A stretch of DNA of 64,000 nt from NCBI GenBank assembly GCA_038120515.1, contig JAYOLW010000004.1, forward strand, positions 32,859 to 96,858. Direction: 5' to 3'. The DNA is from JADHOX01 sp038120515. GTDB taxonomy: Bacteria; Pseudomonadota; Alphaproteobacteria; Rickettsiales; JABIRX01. A program made the translations under genes and the position numbers. Shown piece by piece: positions 27,836-36,526 of the stretch (its first letter is position 1; each line of letters opens with the position of its first letter). The notes beneath the pieces are model-generated. The model saw only the letters and a program-made list of their open reading frames with translations. It was not told the DNA's origin and ran no database searches.

Positions 27836-27863
27836 CTTATATATTACATCGCACCTTTGTCAA
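27836..27863 (-). promoter_or_regulatory. near-consensus sigma-70 promoter for tRNA-Val
   Basis: On the minus strand TTGACA (27858-27863), a 16-base spacer, then TATAAG (27836-27841). The predicted start near 27829 is about 12 bases before the mature tRNA 5' end. The two boxes are identical to those of the rpmH promoter at 21615-21643, which supports both calls. Confidence 0.75.
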
Positions 27864-27887
27864 CAATCTATAAAGTTTTTTGTAATA

Positions 27888-28601
27888 TTAACGAAGCAGT
27901 AACTCTAAGTAATTTCCTATATCAAAAGCCATATAATGAGCATCTAGAGGATATTGATTAATCTTTATAGATATTTTTGATTTATCAACAGGTATAAGCT
28001 CTTTATTTGGCAAGTCAGAATAAATAGTTTTAATAATTTTTTGATTTTTGTCGAGAAATGTAATCCTTAAATCTGGGCTGTATTTTATTTCCTTAGATTT
28101 ATTGATAACATAACCCGTCAAAACAAGATGATCCTTATTAAAAATTGAGTCCTTAGAAATTGTTATAGATTCTATTTCAACATCTCTTGTGTCATGAATA
28201 CCAAAAAATGAATAAAATAATATAGACTTAGGAACAAAGTTGGTAATTACTTGACGTTGATTAATAAGTAATAATGAAACTGATACAAATAATAAAAACA
28301 AAAAAATAATTTTTAATTTTAGAGGTATTTTATCAATAAAGTTTATTTCTTCAGTTGTTTTTTTCGCAACAAACTCTGTTAAATTGATTATCTTTTCATT
28401 TTTCTCTAACTTCTTTCTATCAACCTGTTCCTGATGTTTTTTCTCCATTGGGCTTTGGATTCTTGGTGGAATAACTGGTTTATGCTCCCACTCATATTCG
28501 CATTTTCCACAATGTAAGATTCTACCTTGATTTTTAACAGCATTTGCCTCATATATATTGAGCCTAAATCTGGATTTGCATTCTGGACAAGTAATAATCA
28601 T
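27888..28601 (-). CDS. MJ0042-type zinc-ribbon membrane protein
   Basis: 237 residues. The N-terminal zinc ribbon has CPEC (Cys5, Cys8) and CGKC (Cys31, Cys34), the MJ0042 pattern. A polar linker leads to one membrane helix (about 96-113) and a C-terminal periplasmic part resembling the DUF3426 domain of alphaproteobacterial zinc-ribbon proteins. The cytosolic ribbon may bind nucleic acid or protein, but the role is unknown. It is divergent from dapD across 21 bases. Confidence 0.8.
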   Translation of the reverse strand: MIITCPECKSRFRLNIYEANAVKNQGRILHCGKCEYEWEHKPVIPPRIQSPMEKKHQEQVDRKKLEKNEKIINLTEFVAKKTTEEINFIDKIPLKLKIIFLFLLFVSVSLLLINQRQVITNFVPKSILFYSFFGIHDTRDVEIESITISKDSIFNKDHLVLTGYVINKSKEIKYSPDLRITFLDKNQKIIKTIYSDLPNKELIPVDKSKISIKINQYPLDAHYMAFDIGNYLELLLR

Positions 28602-28622
28602 AATAATTAACTAAATATTCTC

Positions 28623-29456
28623 ATGGAACTAGCTAGCCTTATAAACGAAGCTTTTGATTTCGAAAACAAAAATTTAGAAAATAACTTTGATGAAGTAAAA
28701 AACACTGTTGATAAAATCTTAAAACAAATTGATTCAGGTGAACTTCGCGTTGCAGAAAAAGTTAATGGCGAATGGATTGTTAATAGCTGGGTAAAAAAAG
28801 CAATTTTATTGTCCTTTAGAGTAAATCCAATGAAATTAATTGATGGAGGACCTGCCGGATCCAATCAGCAAACACCATGGTATGATAAAGTAAATTCAAA
28901 ATTTCTTGGTTGGTCCGAAGAAAATTATAAAAATGCAAATTTTAGATCAGTGCCTGGATGTTTTGTAAGATATGGATCTTATATCGGTAAAAACGTAGTT
29001 TTAATGCCATCTTTTGTAAATTTAGGCGCATATGTAGATGATGGAACAATGGTTGATACTTGGTCTACAATTGGATCCTGCGCACAAATTGGTAAAAACT
29101 GTCATATTTCTGGTGGCGTTGGTATTGGCGGTGTCTTAGAGCCACTTCAAGCCAATCCAGTAATTATTGAAGATAATTGTTTTATTGGCGCTAGATCTGA
29201 AATTGCTGAAGGAGTTATAGTAGAAGAAGGTAGCGTAATATCTATGGGAGTATTTCTTGGCAAATCTACTAAAATTATAAATAGAGCAACTGGCGAAATA
29301 ACTTATGGAAGAGTTCCAAAATATTCTGTTGTAGTTCCTGGATCTATTCCAAACCAAGACCCTACAAAACCAAGTTTAAATGCTGCGGTTATTGTAAAAC
29401 AAGTTGATAGTCAGACCAGATCGAAAACTTCAATTAATGAACTATTAAGAGACTAA
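28623..29456 (+). CDS. dapD: tetrahydrodipicolinate N-succinyltransferase
   Basis: 277 residues; succinylates tetrahydrodipicolinate in the succinylase branch of lysine/meso-diaminopimelate synthesis. The C-terminal two thirds form a left-handed beta helix with hexapeptide repeats (for example GSYIGKNVVLMPSFVNLGAY and GKNCHISGGVGIGG), and RVNPMKLI lies in the N-terminal domain. dapE follows 8 bases downstream. DAP is also needed for peptidoglycan, so these genes support a walled cell. Confidence 0.97.
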   Translation: MELASLINEAFDFENKNLENNFDEVKNTVDKILKQIDSGELRVAEKVNGEWIVNSWVKKAILLSFRVNPMKLIDGGPAGSNQQTPWYDKVNSKFLGWSEENYKNANFRSVPGCFVRYGSYIGKNVVLMPSFVNLGAYVDDGTMVDTWSTIGSCAQIGKNCHISGGVGIGGVLEPLQANPVIIEDNCFIGARSEIAEGVIVEEGSVISMGVFLGKSTKIINRATGEITYGRVPKYSVVVPGSIPNQDPTKPSLNAAVIVKQVDSQTRSKTSINELLRD

Positions 29457-29464
29457 TTAATTCT

Positions 29465-30601
29465 ATGCTATCAGAATTAGTTAAGATAACTCAAGAATTA
29501 ATGCGCTACAAATCTGTAACGCCTAATGATGATGGAGCAATTGATTACTTAATATCATTACTAGAACCAATCGGTTTCACCTGTCATAAAATGATCATGA
29601 GTGAAGATGGGCATGACGATATTGTCAACCTTTATGCCAAGATTGGTGATTCTGGTAAAAATTTTGCCTTTGCTGGCCATACCGATGTTGTACCGCCAGG
29701 CGATGGCTGGTCAAGCGATCCATTTGCTTCAGAAATACGAGAGAATATTTTATATGGTCGTGGAGCTTCTGACATGAAAGCTGCTATCACATGTTTTATT
29801 AAGGCAATTAAAGAGTATATAAATAACAATGAATTAAAAAATTCTTTTTCATTTATAATAACTGGTGATGAAGAAGCTTTAGGTGTAAATGGTACAAAAA
29901 AAATCATCCAATGGCTTGAAGATAAAAATGAAAAAATTGATTTTTGTATTGTTGGCGAACCAACCTCTGATAAAGAAATTGGTGATACAGTTAAAATTGG
30001 AAGACGTGGCAGCATTACTTTTGATATTACAATTCATGGCACTCAGGGTCATGTTGCCTATCCAGAAAAAGCTGACAACCCTAACACAACTTTAATTAAA
30101 ATTCTAAATCTGCTAATTGATCATGATTTTGATGAAGGTAATGAAAATTTTAGTCCTACTAATCTTGAAGTGACTTCAATTGATGTTGGCAACCCTACTA
30201 CCAACCTAATTCCAGCTGATGCCAAAGCAAAATTAAATATAAGATTTAATGACGAGCATTCTTCAGACGATTTGATAAAGCTTATAAAATATACGCTGGA
30301 AAAATGCTCTGGTAATTTCACATTAGATTACAGAGTGTCAGGTGAATCATTTCTTACTAAACCAAGTGATTACATTGATTTTGTAAAAGATGCCATTCTT
30401 GAGGAAACTGGAATTGAAACTGAACTTTCAACATCAGGCGGAACATCTGATGCAAGATTCTTAAAAGATATTGCTCCCATTTGTGAATTGGGCCTTAGAA
30501 ACAAAACCGCTCACAAAGTTGATGAATGTGTTGATTTAAATGAACTAGAAAGCCTTTATAGAATATATTATTCAATTATCAAAAAGCTCGATAATATCTA
30601 A
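29465..30601 (+). CDS. dapE: succinyl-diaminopimelate desuccinylase
   Basis: 378 residues; di-zinc M20-family hydrolase that removes succinate from N-succinyl-LL-DAP. Metal ligands are visible at His72 and Asp74 (AGHTDVVPPGDGW), in GRGASDMK, in the ITGDEEALG pair with the catalytic Glu, and at the C-terminal His in KTAHKVDE. Its pairing with dapD shows the succinylase route is complete for these two steps. Confidence 0.97.
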   Translation: MLSELVKITQELMRYKSVTPNDDGAIDYLISLLEPIGFTCHKMIMSEDGHDDIVNLYAKIGDSGKNFAFAGHTDVVPPGDGWSSDPFASEIRENILYGRGASDMKAAITCFIKAIKEYINNNELKNSFSFIITGDEEALGVNGTKKIIQWLEDKNEKIDFCIVGEPTSDKEIGDTVKIGRRGSITFDITIHGTQGHVAYPEKADNPNTTLIKILNLLIDHDFDEGNENFSPTNLEVTSIDVGNPTTNLIPADAKAKLNIRFNDEHSSDDLIKLIKYTLEKCSGNFTLDYRVSGESFLTKPSDYIDFVKDAILEETGIETELSTSGGTSDARFLKDIAPICELGLRNKTAHKVDECVDLNELESLYRIYYSIIKKLDNI

Positions 30602-30612
30602 CTTTACACAAG

Positions 30613-31089
30613 CTAAACATTTGCTTTTTCAAGCGCTGCAACTCTTTTTTCAATATCTTTGTAATTACGAACATTATCCATTAGTTTATAAAGAGTGGTC
30701 AATTTTCTGTATAATCGCCAAATCATAAATAGTAAAAATATAAAACTTAATGAAAAAACAGAACCAACAATTTTGGAGATTAAAATTACTCTATCTGCCT
30801 TAGCCCTAACTGTCTGAATAACTTCAATATCAGATTTGAAATCCGTTAAAGTAGCCTTTACATCTTTTGTTAACTTATCTTCAACGGCCTTAGCTTTATT
30901 TTCAACTTGCTTCTCAACTTGATCTAAACGGTTTTTGATATCTTTTTCAATATTCTTAGTAATTTTATCTATCGAAAAGCCTTTTTCAGTATCTTGTTTT
31001 ACTTTATCCAAAGCTTTATCCAAATCAAATGCATAAGCATTAACAAAGCTTAACATGATAAGGGGAAATAAAAATTTAAAAAACTTCAT
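30613..31089 (-). CDS. exported coiled-coil protein with one C-terminal membrane helix
   Basis: I place the start at ATG 31089 (158 residues) because a typical signal peptide begins there (MKFFKFLFPLIML, ending near NAYA); the frame extends 6 codons further back. Then comes a Lys/Glu/Asp-rich helical stretch of about 75 residues with heptad-like spacing, a membrane helix, and a cytosolic tail ending EKRVAALEKANV. No family recognised. It may be a periplasm-spanning structural or scaffold protein. It is convergent with dapE (11-base gap). Confidence 0.65.
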   Translation of the reverse strand: MKFFKFLFPLIMLSFVNAYAFDLDKALDKVKQDTEKGFSIDKITKNIEKDIKNRLDQVEKQVENKAKAVEDKLTKDVKATLTDFKSDIEVIQTVRAKADRVILISKIVGSVFSLSFIFLLFMIWRLYRKLTTLYKLMDNVRNYKDIEKRVAALEKANV

Positions 31090-31168
31090 AACAAAAACAG
31101 TAAACAAAATTTCAACTGCTCTTAAATACTTTAAAATTTAATTCAATAATTAGATTATTAAAAACTAC

Positions 31169-31197
31169 TTGTAATAAAACAAATTTTTGAGTAAAAT
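31169..31197 (+). promoter_or_regulatory. likely promoter for the 278-residue membrane protein
   Basis: TTGTAA (31169-31174), a 17-base spacer, then TAAAAT (31192-31197), 21 bases before the start ATG at 31219. Four of six and five of six bases match the consensus. No other gene could use it, since the neighbour upstream is divergent. Confidence 0.45.
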
Positions 31198-31218
31198 TAG
31201 TAAAATTTTATTTGAGAT

Positions 31219-32055
31219 ATGGCTATTAAAGAAAGTAAAACAGTAATAAAAGAAGTATTAGAATACTGGAAACAAGAACTAGAATCAAAACAGAATCCTT
31301 CAGCGAAATCTAATTTTATCACAAAAAGAACAGCACATTTAGAAAAATTAATTACTCAATTAGATAGTGATCAGATAAAATCTAAAGATTTAAGAAAAAT
31401 TGATAAACAAATTAATCGTTTGGTAATTTTATCATTAAAAGCAAAAAATCCAGAATTAGCTGACAAATTATCACAAATTTACAAAACGGAAGAAGCTTTC
31501 CAAGATAAGAAATATCGCTACATTTATTTTGATAAAATGACGCTTTTATCTTATGACAAAGCACAACTAACTAATGAAGCTAACTTTGGAATTGAAGAAA
31601 ATGCAAAGAAAATATCAAAAGAATCAAAATATAACAACATTCAAAATGGAATGGACTTATTTTCAGCCATATATATTGCAGCTTCAGTTACATTAGTAAT
31701 TTTAATGGCATTTCCTACTATAGCAATTGCCACTTTAGCAGTTACCTTATCATCATCCTGGCTGGTTTCTTCATTTAATGAGCGCAAACAAATTTCAGAG
31801 TTTAAAGAAGCACAATTAATGAGTAAAGAAATTCTCCAAGACATTTCAAAAACTCTAACTCAAGATCATCAGCAAGAAGTAATGACAACTACAAAACCCA
31901 TGACTCAGCGTGAACAAACAAACACAACAAATTTTGTTTCAAGTCATAAAGAAGAAAGCACATCGAGCATAGATAAAACTGTAAGAAAATCACAAATAGC
32001 TGAAATTCTTACAAAAGATGTTTCAAAAACATCAACAGCTGGAATCGAAATTTAA
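31219..32055 (+). CDS. unknown membrane protein with helical head and disordered Ser/Thr tail
   Basis: 278 residues, no recognised family and no signal peptide. Residues 1-140 are charged and helical, probably coiled coil. Residues 149-185 are strongly hydrophobic and could form a membrane hairpin (AIYIAASVTLVILMAFPTIA then TLAVTLSSSWLV). The C-terminal ~70 residues are rich in Thr, Ser, Gln and Lys and look disordered. Single-gene unit with its own promoter, convergent with a second small membrane protein. The layout recalls secreted effectors of host-associated bacteria, but that is only an impression. Confidence 0.65.
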   Translation: MAIKESKTVIKEVLEYWKQELESKQNPSAKSNFITKRTAHLEKLITQLDSDQIKSKDLRKIDKQINRLVILSLKAKNPELADKLSQIYKTEEAFQDKKYRYIYFDKMTLLSYDKAQLTNEANFGIEENAKKISKESKYNNIQNGMDLFSAIYIAASVTLVILMAFPTIAIATLAVTLSSSWLVSSFNERKQISEFKEAQLMSKEILQDISKTLTQDHQQEVMTTTKPMTQREQTNTTNFVSSHKEESTSSIDKTVRKSQIAEILTKDVSKTSTAGIEI

Positions 32056-32074
32056 AAATTCAATTATTTAAGTT

Positions 32075-32422
32075 TTATAAACTTCGCGTCTCGTTAGTAT
32101 TGCTAGTAACTCTTAAATATTTATCAGCAATACTAACATATGTTGAAGATAAAGATGATATACCTAATGTTTCTATGTTACTTATCTTATCTTGATCGTT
32201 TGACATACTGTTTACTAATTGCTGACCTATGATTGCTGCAACCAAAGCAACACCCCAAATTGAAGATCTACCATAATTATCATCAAACTCTTTGCTTTTA
32301 TCTTGATCAACGACAACAAAACTACTAATTGTGCCACTTTTCAACAAATATAACTGCGTTACTGCAGCAGCTAACGATATACTACCAACAATAAATTCAT
32401 TTACAGCTTTTTGTGTTCTCAT
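32075..32422 (-). CDS. small two-helix membrane protein, unknown
   Basis: 115 residues with two hydrophobic helices (about 10-28, and about 55-70 reading WGVALVAAIIGQQLV) joined by a charged loop, and a polar Ser/Thr-rich tail. No family recognised. It starts 19 bases after the purL stop on the same strand, so it is probably co-transcribed with purL. This mirrors the small membrane protein between purC and purS, although the two do not look alike. Confidence 0.55.
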   Translation of the reverse strand: MRTQKAVNEFIVGSISLAAAVTQLYLLKSGTISSFVVVDQDKSKEFDDNYGRSSIWGVALVAAIIGQQLVNSMSNDQDKISNIETLGISSLSSTYVSIADKYLRVTSNTNETRSL

Positions 32423-32441
32423 AACTAACTCTAAAAAATTA

Positions 32442-34550
32442 TTATTTTATTTTACCAAGCTTAAAAACTTGAATCTTAAATTCATTTGCAAGTTCTAAAA
32501 TCTTTACCTGATTAGATGTTGAAACAAGATATCTTGCCTGATCTTCGGCGAAATAAAACTGATTCAAAGGCATATTAACATCACCTTCATTTAATGACAA
32601 GTCATAATCAACATTACCAGCTTTAGCCATTTTAGCAATTTGAGTTAATATACCACCATCTGAAATATCATTTACAGCGGAAATTAATTTTTCTTTGATT
32701 AGCTTTGCAACAAATTCAGCAGTTTTAAGTTCTAAATCTAAATCAATTTCTGGAGCATCACCCTCTTCTGAATCACAAATTTGTTTAAGATAAATCGAAC
32801 ATCCTAGATGACCTTTTGTCTCACCAATAACAAAAATATCTTCACCAATATTAGTAAAATAATTATCTGGAATATTTTTTATATCATCAATTAAACCAAC
32901 ACCACCGATATTTGGAGTCGGATTAATACCAACCTGATTTGTTTCATTATAAAGTGAAACATTACCAGATACGACTGGGTATTTCAGTGACTTACACGCA
33001 TCTTTTAATCCATTGAGTGAACTTACTATCTGTCCCATAATTTCTGGTTTTTCTGGATTTCCGAAATTTAAACAATTAGTAATAGCTAGTGGTTTTGCGC
33101 CAAGAACAACTAGATTACGATAAGATTCAACAACGGCCTGCATTGCTCCTTTATAACTATTTGCTTTAACATATCTAGGACTACAATCTGTTGTCGCCGC
33201 TATAGCTTTTTGGGTATTATGAATTCTAACAATTCCAGAACCAATACCATGAGCTTTTATAGTATCATTCATAACGCCAAAATCATATTGTTCATAAATA
33301 TGATTTTTAGATGTTAAATTTGGATGTTGTAAAATTTTCTCAAGATTTTCATTAACATCACTATGTAATTTTAAATCTGCATTAATCTCAGGATTAGGCT
33401 CCGAAATTTTATAAGGTCTTTGATATTCAGGTGCAGCGTGAGCCAATGGATCAATCGGAAGATCAGCAACAACTTCACCGTTATGTCTTAAGACCAATCT
33501 TTGGTCTTTAATAATTTCACCTATTTTGACACAATCTAAATCCCATTTTTTAAAGATTTCTTTAGCTAGATCCTCCTTACCAGGCTTGATAACCATTAGC
33601 ATTCTTTCCTGACTTTCAGATAACATCATCTCAAAAGCTGACATATTTGTTTCGCGTTGAGGAACGTTATCAAGATTTAGATCAATACCTGCATTTCCTT
33701 TACTTGCCATCTCAATTGAAGATGAAGTAAGTCCTGCAGCTCCCATATCTTGAATTGCCAAAATCGCATCATGCTGCATTAATTCTAAACAACTTTCTAT
33801 TAAAAGCTTTTCTTTAAAAGGATCACCAACTTGAACTGTAGGTCTTTTTGATTCTGATTCATCATCAAATTCCTGAGATGCCATTGAAGCACCATGAATT
33901 CCATCTCGACCTGTTTTAGCACCAACATACATAACAGAACTCCCAACATCTCCAGCTGCAGAATAAAATATTTTATCAGCTTTAGCATGACCAACACACA
34001 TAGCATTAACCAAAATATTGCCATTATATGATTCATGATAAGATGTATCTCCAGCAATATTTGGAACACCCACACAATTTCCATAACCACCAATTCCAGC
34101 CACTACACCTGATTCTAAAAAAGCAGTTTTTTCATTATCAACATCACCAAAGAATAAACTATCTAAAATTGCAATTGGCCTTGCACCCATTGTAAATACG
34201 TCACGCAGAATACCACCTACTCCCGTCGCAGCTCCTTGATATGGTTCAATAAAAGATGGATGATTATGACTTTCCATCTTAAAAATAATTGCATCATTAT
34301 CGCCTATATCAATAATACCAGCATTTTCACCAGGACCACAAATTACCCAATCTTCTTTAGTATGAAGTTGTTTAAGATAATACCTTGTTGATTTATAAGA
34401 ACAATGCTCACTCCACATAGCAGAAAAAATACCAAGTTCGGTAATATTAGGCTTGCGTCCAATTAGCTCAATTATCTTTTCATATTCTTCTACTTTGAGT
34501 CCAGTAGCAGCTAAAAATTCATATAACTCAGTTTGATTTTCTTGTTTCAT
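32442..34550 (-). CDS. purL: FGAM synthase catalytic subunit PurL (small form)
   Basis: 702 residues; the ATP-dependent synthetase subunit that works with PurS and PurQ. Family features include the N-terminal SEHCSYKSTR motif, CGPGENAGIIDIGD, ESHNHPSFIEPYQGAATGVGG and, in the second half, GGVGLIDD. It is about 30-35 residues shorter than usual: it ends at FKLGKIK, where other PurL proteins continue with GGD and a final helix. No leftover sequence follows, so this is a real shortening. It is separated by 30 kb from purS and purQ. A palindrome overlaps its promoter. Confidence 0.96.
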   Translation of the reverse strand: MKQENQTELYEFLAATGLKVEEYEKIIELIGRKPNITELGIFSAMWSEHCSYKSTRYYLKQLHTKEDWVICGPGENAGIIDIGDNDAIIFKMESHNHPSFIEPYQGAATGVGGILRDVFTMGARPIAILDSLFFGDVDNEKTAFLESGVVAGIGGYGNCVGVPNIAGDTSYHESYNGNILVNAMCVGHAKADKIFYSAAGDVGSSVMYVGAKTGRDGIHGASMASQEFDDESESKRPTVQVGDPFKEKLLIESCLELMQHDAILAIQDMGAAGLTSSSIEMASKGNAGIDLNLDNVPQRETNMSAFEMMLSESQERMLMVIKPGKEDLAKEIFKKWDLDCVKIGEIIKDQRLVLRHNGEVVADLPIDPLAHAAPEYQRPYKISEPNPEINADLKLHSDVNENLEKILQHPNLTSKNHIYEQYDFGVMNDTIKAHGIGSGIVRIHNTQKAIAATTDCSPRYVKANSYKGAMQAVVESYRNLVVLGAKPLAITNCLNFGNPEKPEIMGQIVSSLNGLKDACKSLKYPVVSGNVSLYNETNQVGINPTPNIGGVGLIDDIKNIPDNYFTNIGEDIFVIGETKGHLGCSIYLKQICDSEEGDAPEIDLDLELKTAEFVAKLIKEKLISAVNDISDGGILTQIAKMAKAGNVDYDLSLNEGDVNMPLNQFYFAEDQARYLVSTSNQVKILELANEFKIQVFKLGKIK

Positions 34551-34559
34551 TGCGTAACT

Positions 34560-34579
34560 ATTATTTTTGCAAAAATAAT
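34560..34579. promoter_or_regulatory. 20-nt perfect palindrome overlapping the purL -10, operator candidate
   Basis: ATTATTTTTGCAAAAATAAT reads the same on both strands. It covers most of the purL -10 box and reaches to within 10 bases of the start codon. A symmetric site here is where a repressor would block transcription; an RNA hairpin is the alternative reading. The AT-rich background makes chance more likely than the length suggests. Confidence 0.4.
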
Positions 34580-34602
34580 ATACACTTTGTTGCTTTATTC
34601 AA
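34575..34602 (-). promoter_or_regulatory. candidate purL promoter
   Basis: On the minus strand TTGAAT (34597-34602), a 16-base spacer, then TATTAT (34575-34580), about 25 bases before the purL ATG at 34550. Four of six and five of six bases match the consensus. It sits in the 65-base gap after the TRIC-family gene. Confidence 0.45.
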
Positions 34603-34615
34603 GCAAGCATTTTAA

Positions 34616-35224
34616 TTACAAGGTTGGTAATTTAACTTTTTTATAATATGTATAAAATCTCAGTATTAGTCCAACAACAAAAATTATTGGTATAAAAACA
34701 ATTTGATTCAATTGAAACAGACTAACTAAATAAACCAATGTTCCAATTATTATTGCTGTACTACCATAAAATCCAAGCTGTAGCGTACTTGGGATATCAT
34801 TAACTAGCATATCTCTTATAATACCACCACCGACAGATGTTAAAAAACAAATGGTTAAAACTCCGAAAAATGACAAACTAGAAACCATACCTTGAAGAGC
34901 CCCATTTATTGCAAACGCTACTAGACCAGCTGTATCAGAAATTATAAACAAAATTCGTTCTTCAAAACGATGCTTAGCATGATCAATTGCTAAGAACTTA
35001 AAAACCATAATTATTAAAATTGTAATTATATATGGAGTAATATCGATTAGAAAAGTTGGAGTTTTATTAAGACACACATCTCTAATAGCACCACCTCCAG
35101 ATGAGGTAAGAAAAGCAAGAATAAAAACTCCCATAATATCTAAATTTTTCCTTATACCAACCAAAGCACCACTTAAAGCAAAAGCTACAGTTCCGATAAA
35201 AGCTGCTATTTCCAAGTAATCCAT
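34616..35224 (-). CDS. TRIC-family (UPF0126/YicG-like) membrane channel protein
   Basis: 202 residues with seven predicted membrane helices in two similar halves. Each half carries the family signature: LTSSGGGAIRDVCLN in the first and LTSVGGGIIRDMLVN in the second. Prokaryotic TRIC proteins form trimeric cation channels (K+ or Na+), with the GGG kink lining the pore. It lies between yggS and purL on the minus strand; no functional link to either is evident. Confidence 0.9.
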   Translation of the reverse strand: MDYLEIAAFIGTVAFALSGALVGIRKNLDIMGVFILAFLTSSGGGAIRDVCLNKTPTFLIDITPYIITILIIMVFKFLAIDHAKHRFEERILFIISDTAGLVAFAINGALQGMVSSLSFFGVLTICFLTSVGGGIIRDMLVNDIPSTLQLGFYGSTAIIIGTLVYLVSLFQLNQIVFIPIIFVVGLILRFYTYYKKVKLPTL

Positions 35225-35291
35225 TCCTTAATAAATAAAAACTTAAATTTAACATAAAATTATTACTAATGCAAATATCTATGAACTAAAA

Positions 35292-35954
35292 TTAAATATT
35301 GGAAAACAATGATGTTCCTATTCTTATTTGATTTGACCCAATAGCAATCGCCTCCTTAAAATCAGAAGACATTCCTATACTCAAATATTTTAAGTCCGTT
35401 GAATCAGCAAGATTCTTCAGCATTGCAAAATAAATTGATGGGTTTTTATCTTTTGGTGGTACACACATAAGACCTTTTAAATTAATCGATAAATTAGATT
35501 TTATATCTGCAACAAGCTGAACTAAGTCCTTTGGCAAAACCCCTGACTTCTGAGGTTCCTGACCTATGTTAACCTGAATCAAATATTCCCTATTTATCTC
35601 AAGGTCTCTTTCAGTTTTATCAATTGCTTTAGCAAGTTTAAAACTATCTATGGTCTCAATAACATCGAATAATCTTACTGCATTTTTAACCTTGTTTGAC
35701 TGCAAATGCCCAATCAAATGCAGCTTTACATCATCATATAAATTTTTAATCTCTACATATTTCTGCTCAGCCTCTTGAACATAATTTTCAGCATAAACTT
35801 TATGATTTGTGACATTTATAAATGTTAATATATCATGCTTGGAACGTTTCTTTGTAACAGCAACTAATTGAGGTTTTAATCTATTCCATTTAGTTGCTTC
35901 AATATTTAAATCTTCTAAAATTTTTTGATAATTTTCTTTATAAGGTTTGTTCAT
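35292..35954 (-). CDS. pyridoxal phosphate homeostasis protein, YggS/PLPBP family
   Basis: 220 residues; a TIM-barrel protein that binds PLP and balances vitamin B6 and amino-acid pools rather than catalysing a known reaction. The PLP lysine is in LVAVTKKRS, followed by AENYVQEAEQK and HLIGHLQSNK. Near the end are LKYLSIGMSSDF and IRIGTSLF, which bind the phosphate. Family assignment is firm. Confidence 0.94.
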   Translation of the reverse strand: MNKPYKENYQKILEDLNIEATKWNRLKPQLVAVTKKRSKHDILTFINVTNHKVYAENYVQEAEQKYVEIKNLYDDVKLHLIGHLQSNKVKNAVRLFDVIETIDSFKLAKAIDKTERDLEINREYLIQVNIGQEPQKSGVLPKDLVQLVADIKSNLSINLKGLMCVPPKDKNPSIYFAMLKNLADSTDLKYLSIGMSSDFKEAIAIGSNQIRIGTSLFSNI

Positions 35955-36124
35955 TTTTATAATTTTAATTTTATGATCACTAGGCTTAAAAAATAAGATA
36001 ATTAGCTAAATATCCTATATAGTTTTTTAATTTAAATTTTATATTTCAATTTTATCGAATTATAATAAAAAAACCTTGAAAATTGGCACTAATAAACTAA
36101 AAAATCGTCGTAAGCTTATTAAAA

Positions 36125-36526
36125 ATGCGGCATATTTTTTTATTGTCATTTCTTTTGACAACCTCTTGTATTAATTACCCTAGTCATTGGCGAAATAACC
36201 CAAATTATCGTTATGTTCCACCATATATAAATAACAATTACAAACCTCAAATGCCAAGACCATACTCTTATAGTCCACCTATGCAAAGAAATTATGGTTA
36301 TTATGCTGGAGATTACGATTCTCAATATAGAGAGCCATATAGAACATACCAAATAAATGAATCAAGACAACAATTTTATTATCCTTATGTAGATAATGAT
36401 GAATCATATTACTACAATTACCCACCACGAAATATATATAACAATCCAAATTATTACTCAAACGGCTATCAAAATAATTACCAAAATCAACCTGCTATAG
36501 ATAATGACTACGAAGTCGCTAGATAA
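36125..36526 (+). CDS. tyrosine-rich putative lipoprotein
   Basis: 133 residues. The N terminus is a short signal peptide ending LLTTSC, a loose lipobox with Cys at residue 16. The rest is low-complexity: 27 tyrosines in all, with many Asn, Pro and Gln and repeated YY, NY and PY steps. Such composition is seen in surface or adhesive proteins and in prion-like phase-separating proteins. It overlaps the ELM1-like gene by 23 bases. TATAAT at 36061-36066 is a possible -10. No family recognised. Confidence 0.65.
   Translation: MRHIFLLSFLLTTSCINYPSHWRNNPNYRYVPPYINNNYKPQMPRPYSYSPPMQRNYGYYAGDYDSQYREPYRTYQINESRQQFYYPYVDNDESYYYNYPPRNIYNNPNYYSNGYQNNYQNQPAIDNDYEVAR

Noticed and set aside
29136..30015. 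Antisense frames opposite dapD and dapE
   Set aside because: Shadows of well-conserved enzymes; composition (runs of Tyr/Phe/Ser) fits reverse-frame artefacts.
35955..36124. Possible non-coding RNA in the 170-base gap between yggS and the tyrosine-rich gene
   Set aside because: No stable hairpin, conserved RNA motif or terminator could be seen; only a lone TATAAT at 36061.
36146..36461. Antisense frames opposite the tyrosine-rich gene
   Set aside because: The repetitive, AT-rich codons of the real gene leave the other strand open by chance; the products are low-complexity Ile/Val/Trp or His/Asn strings without a start signal.
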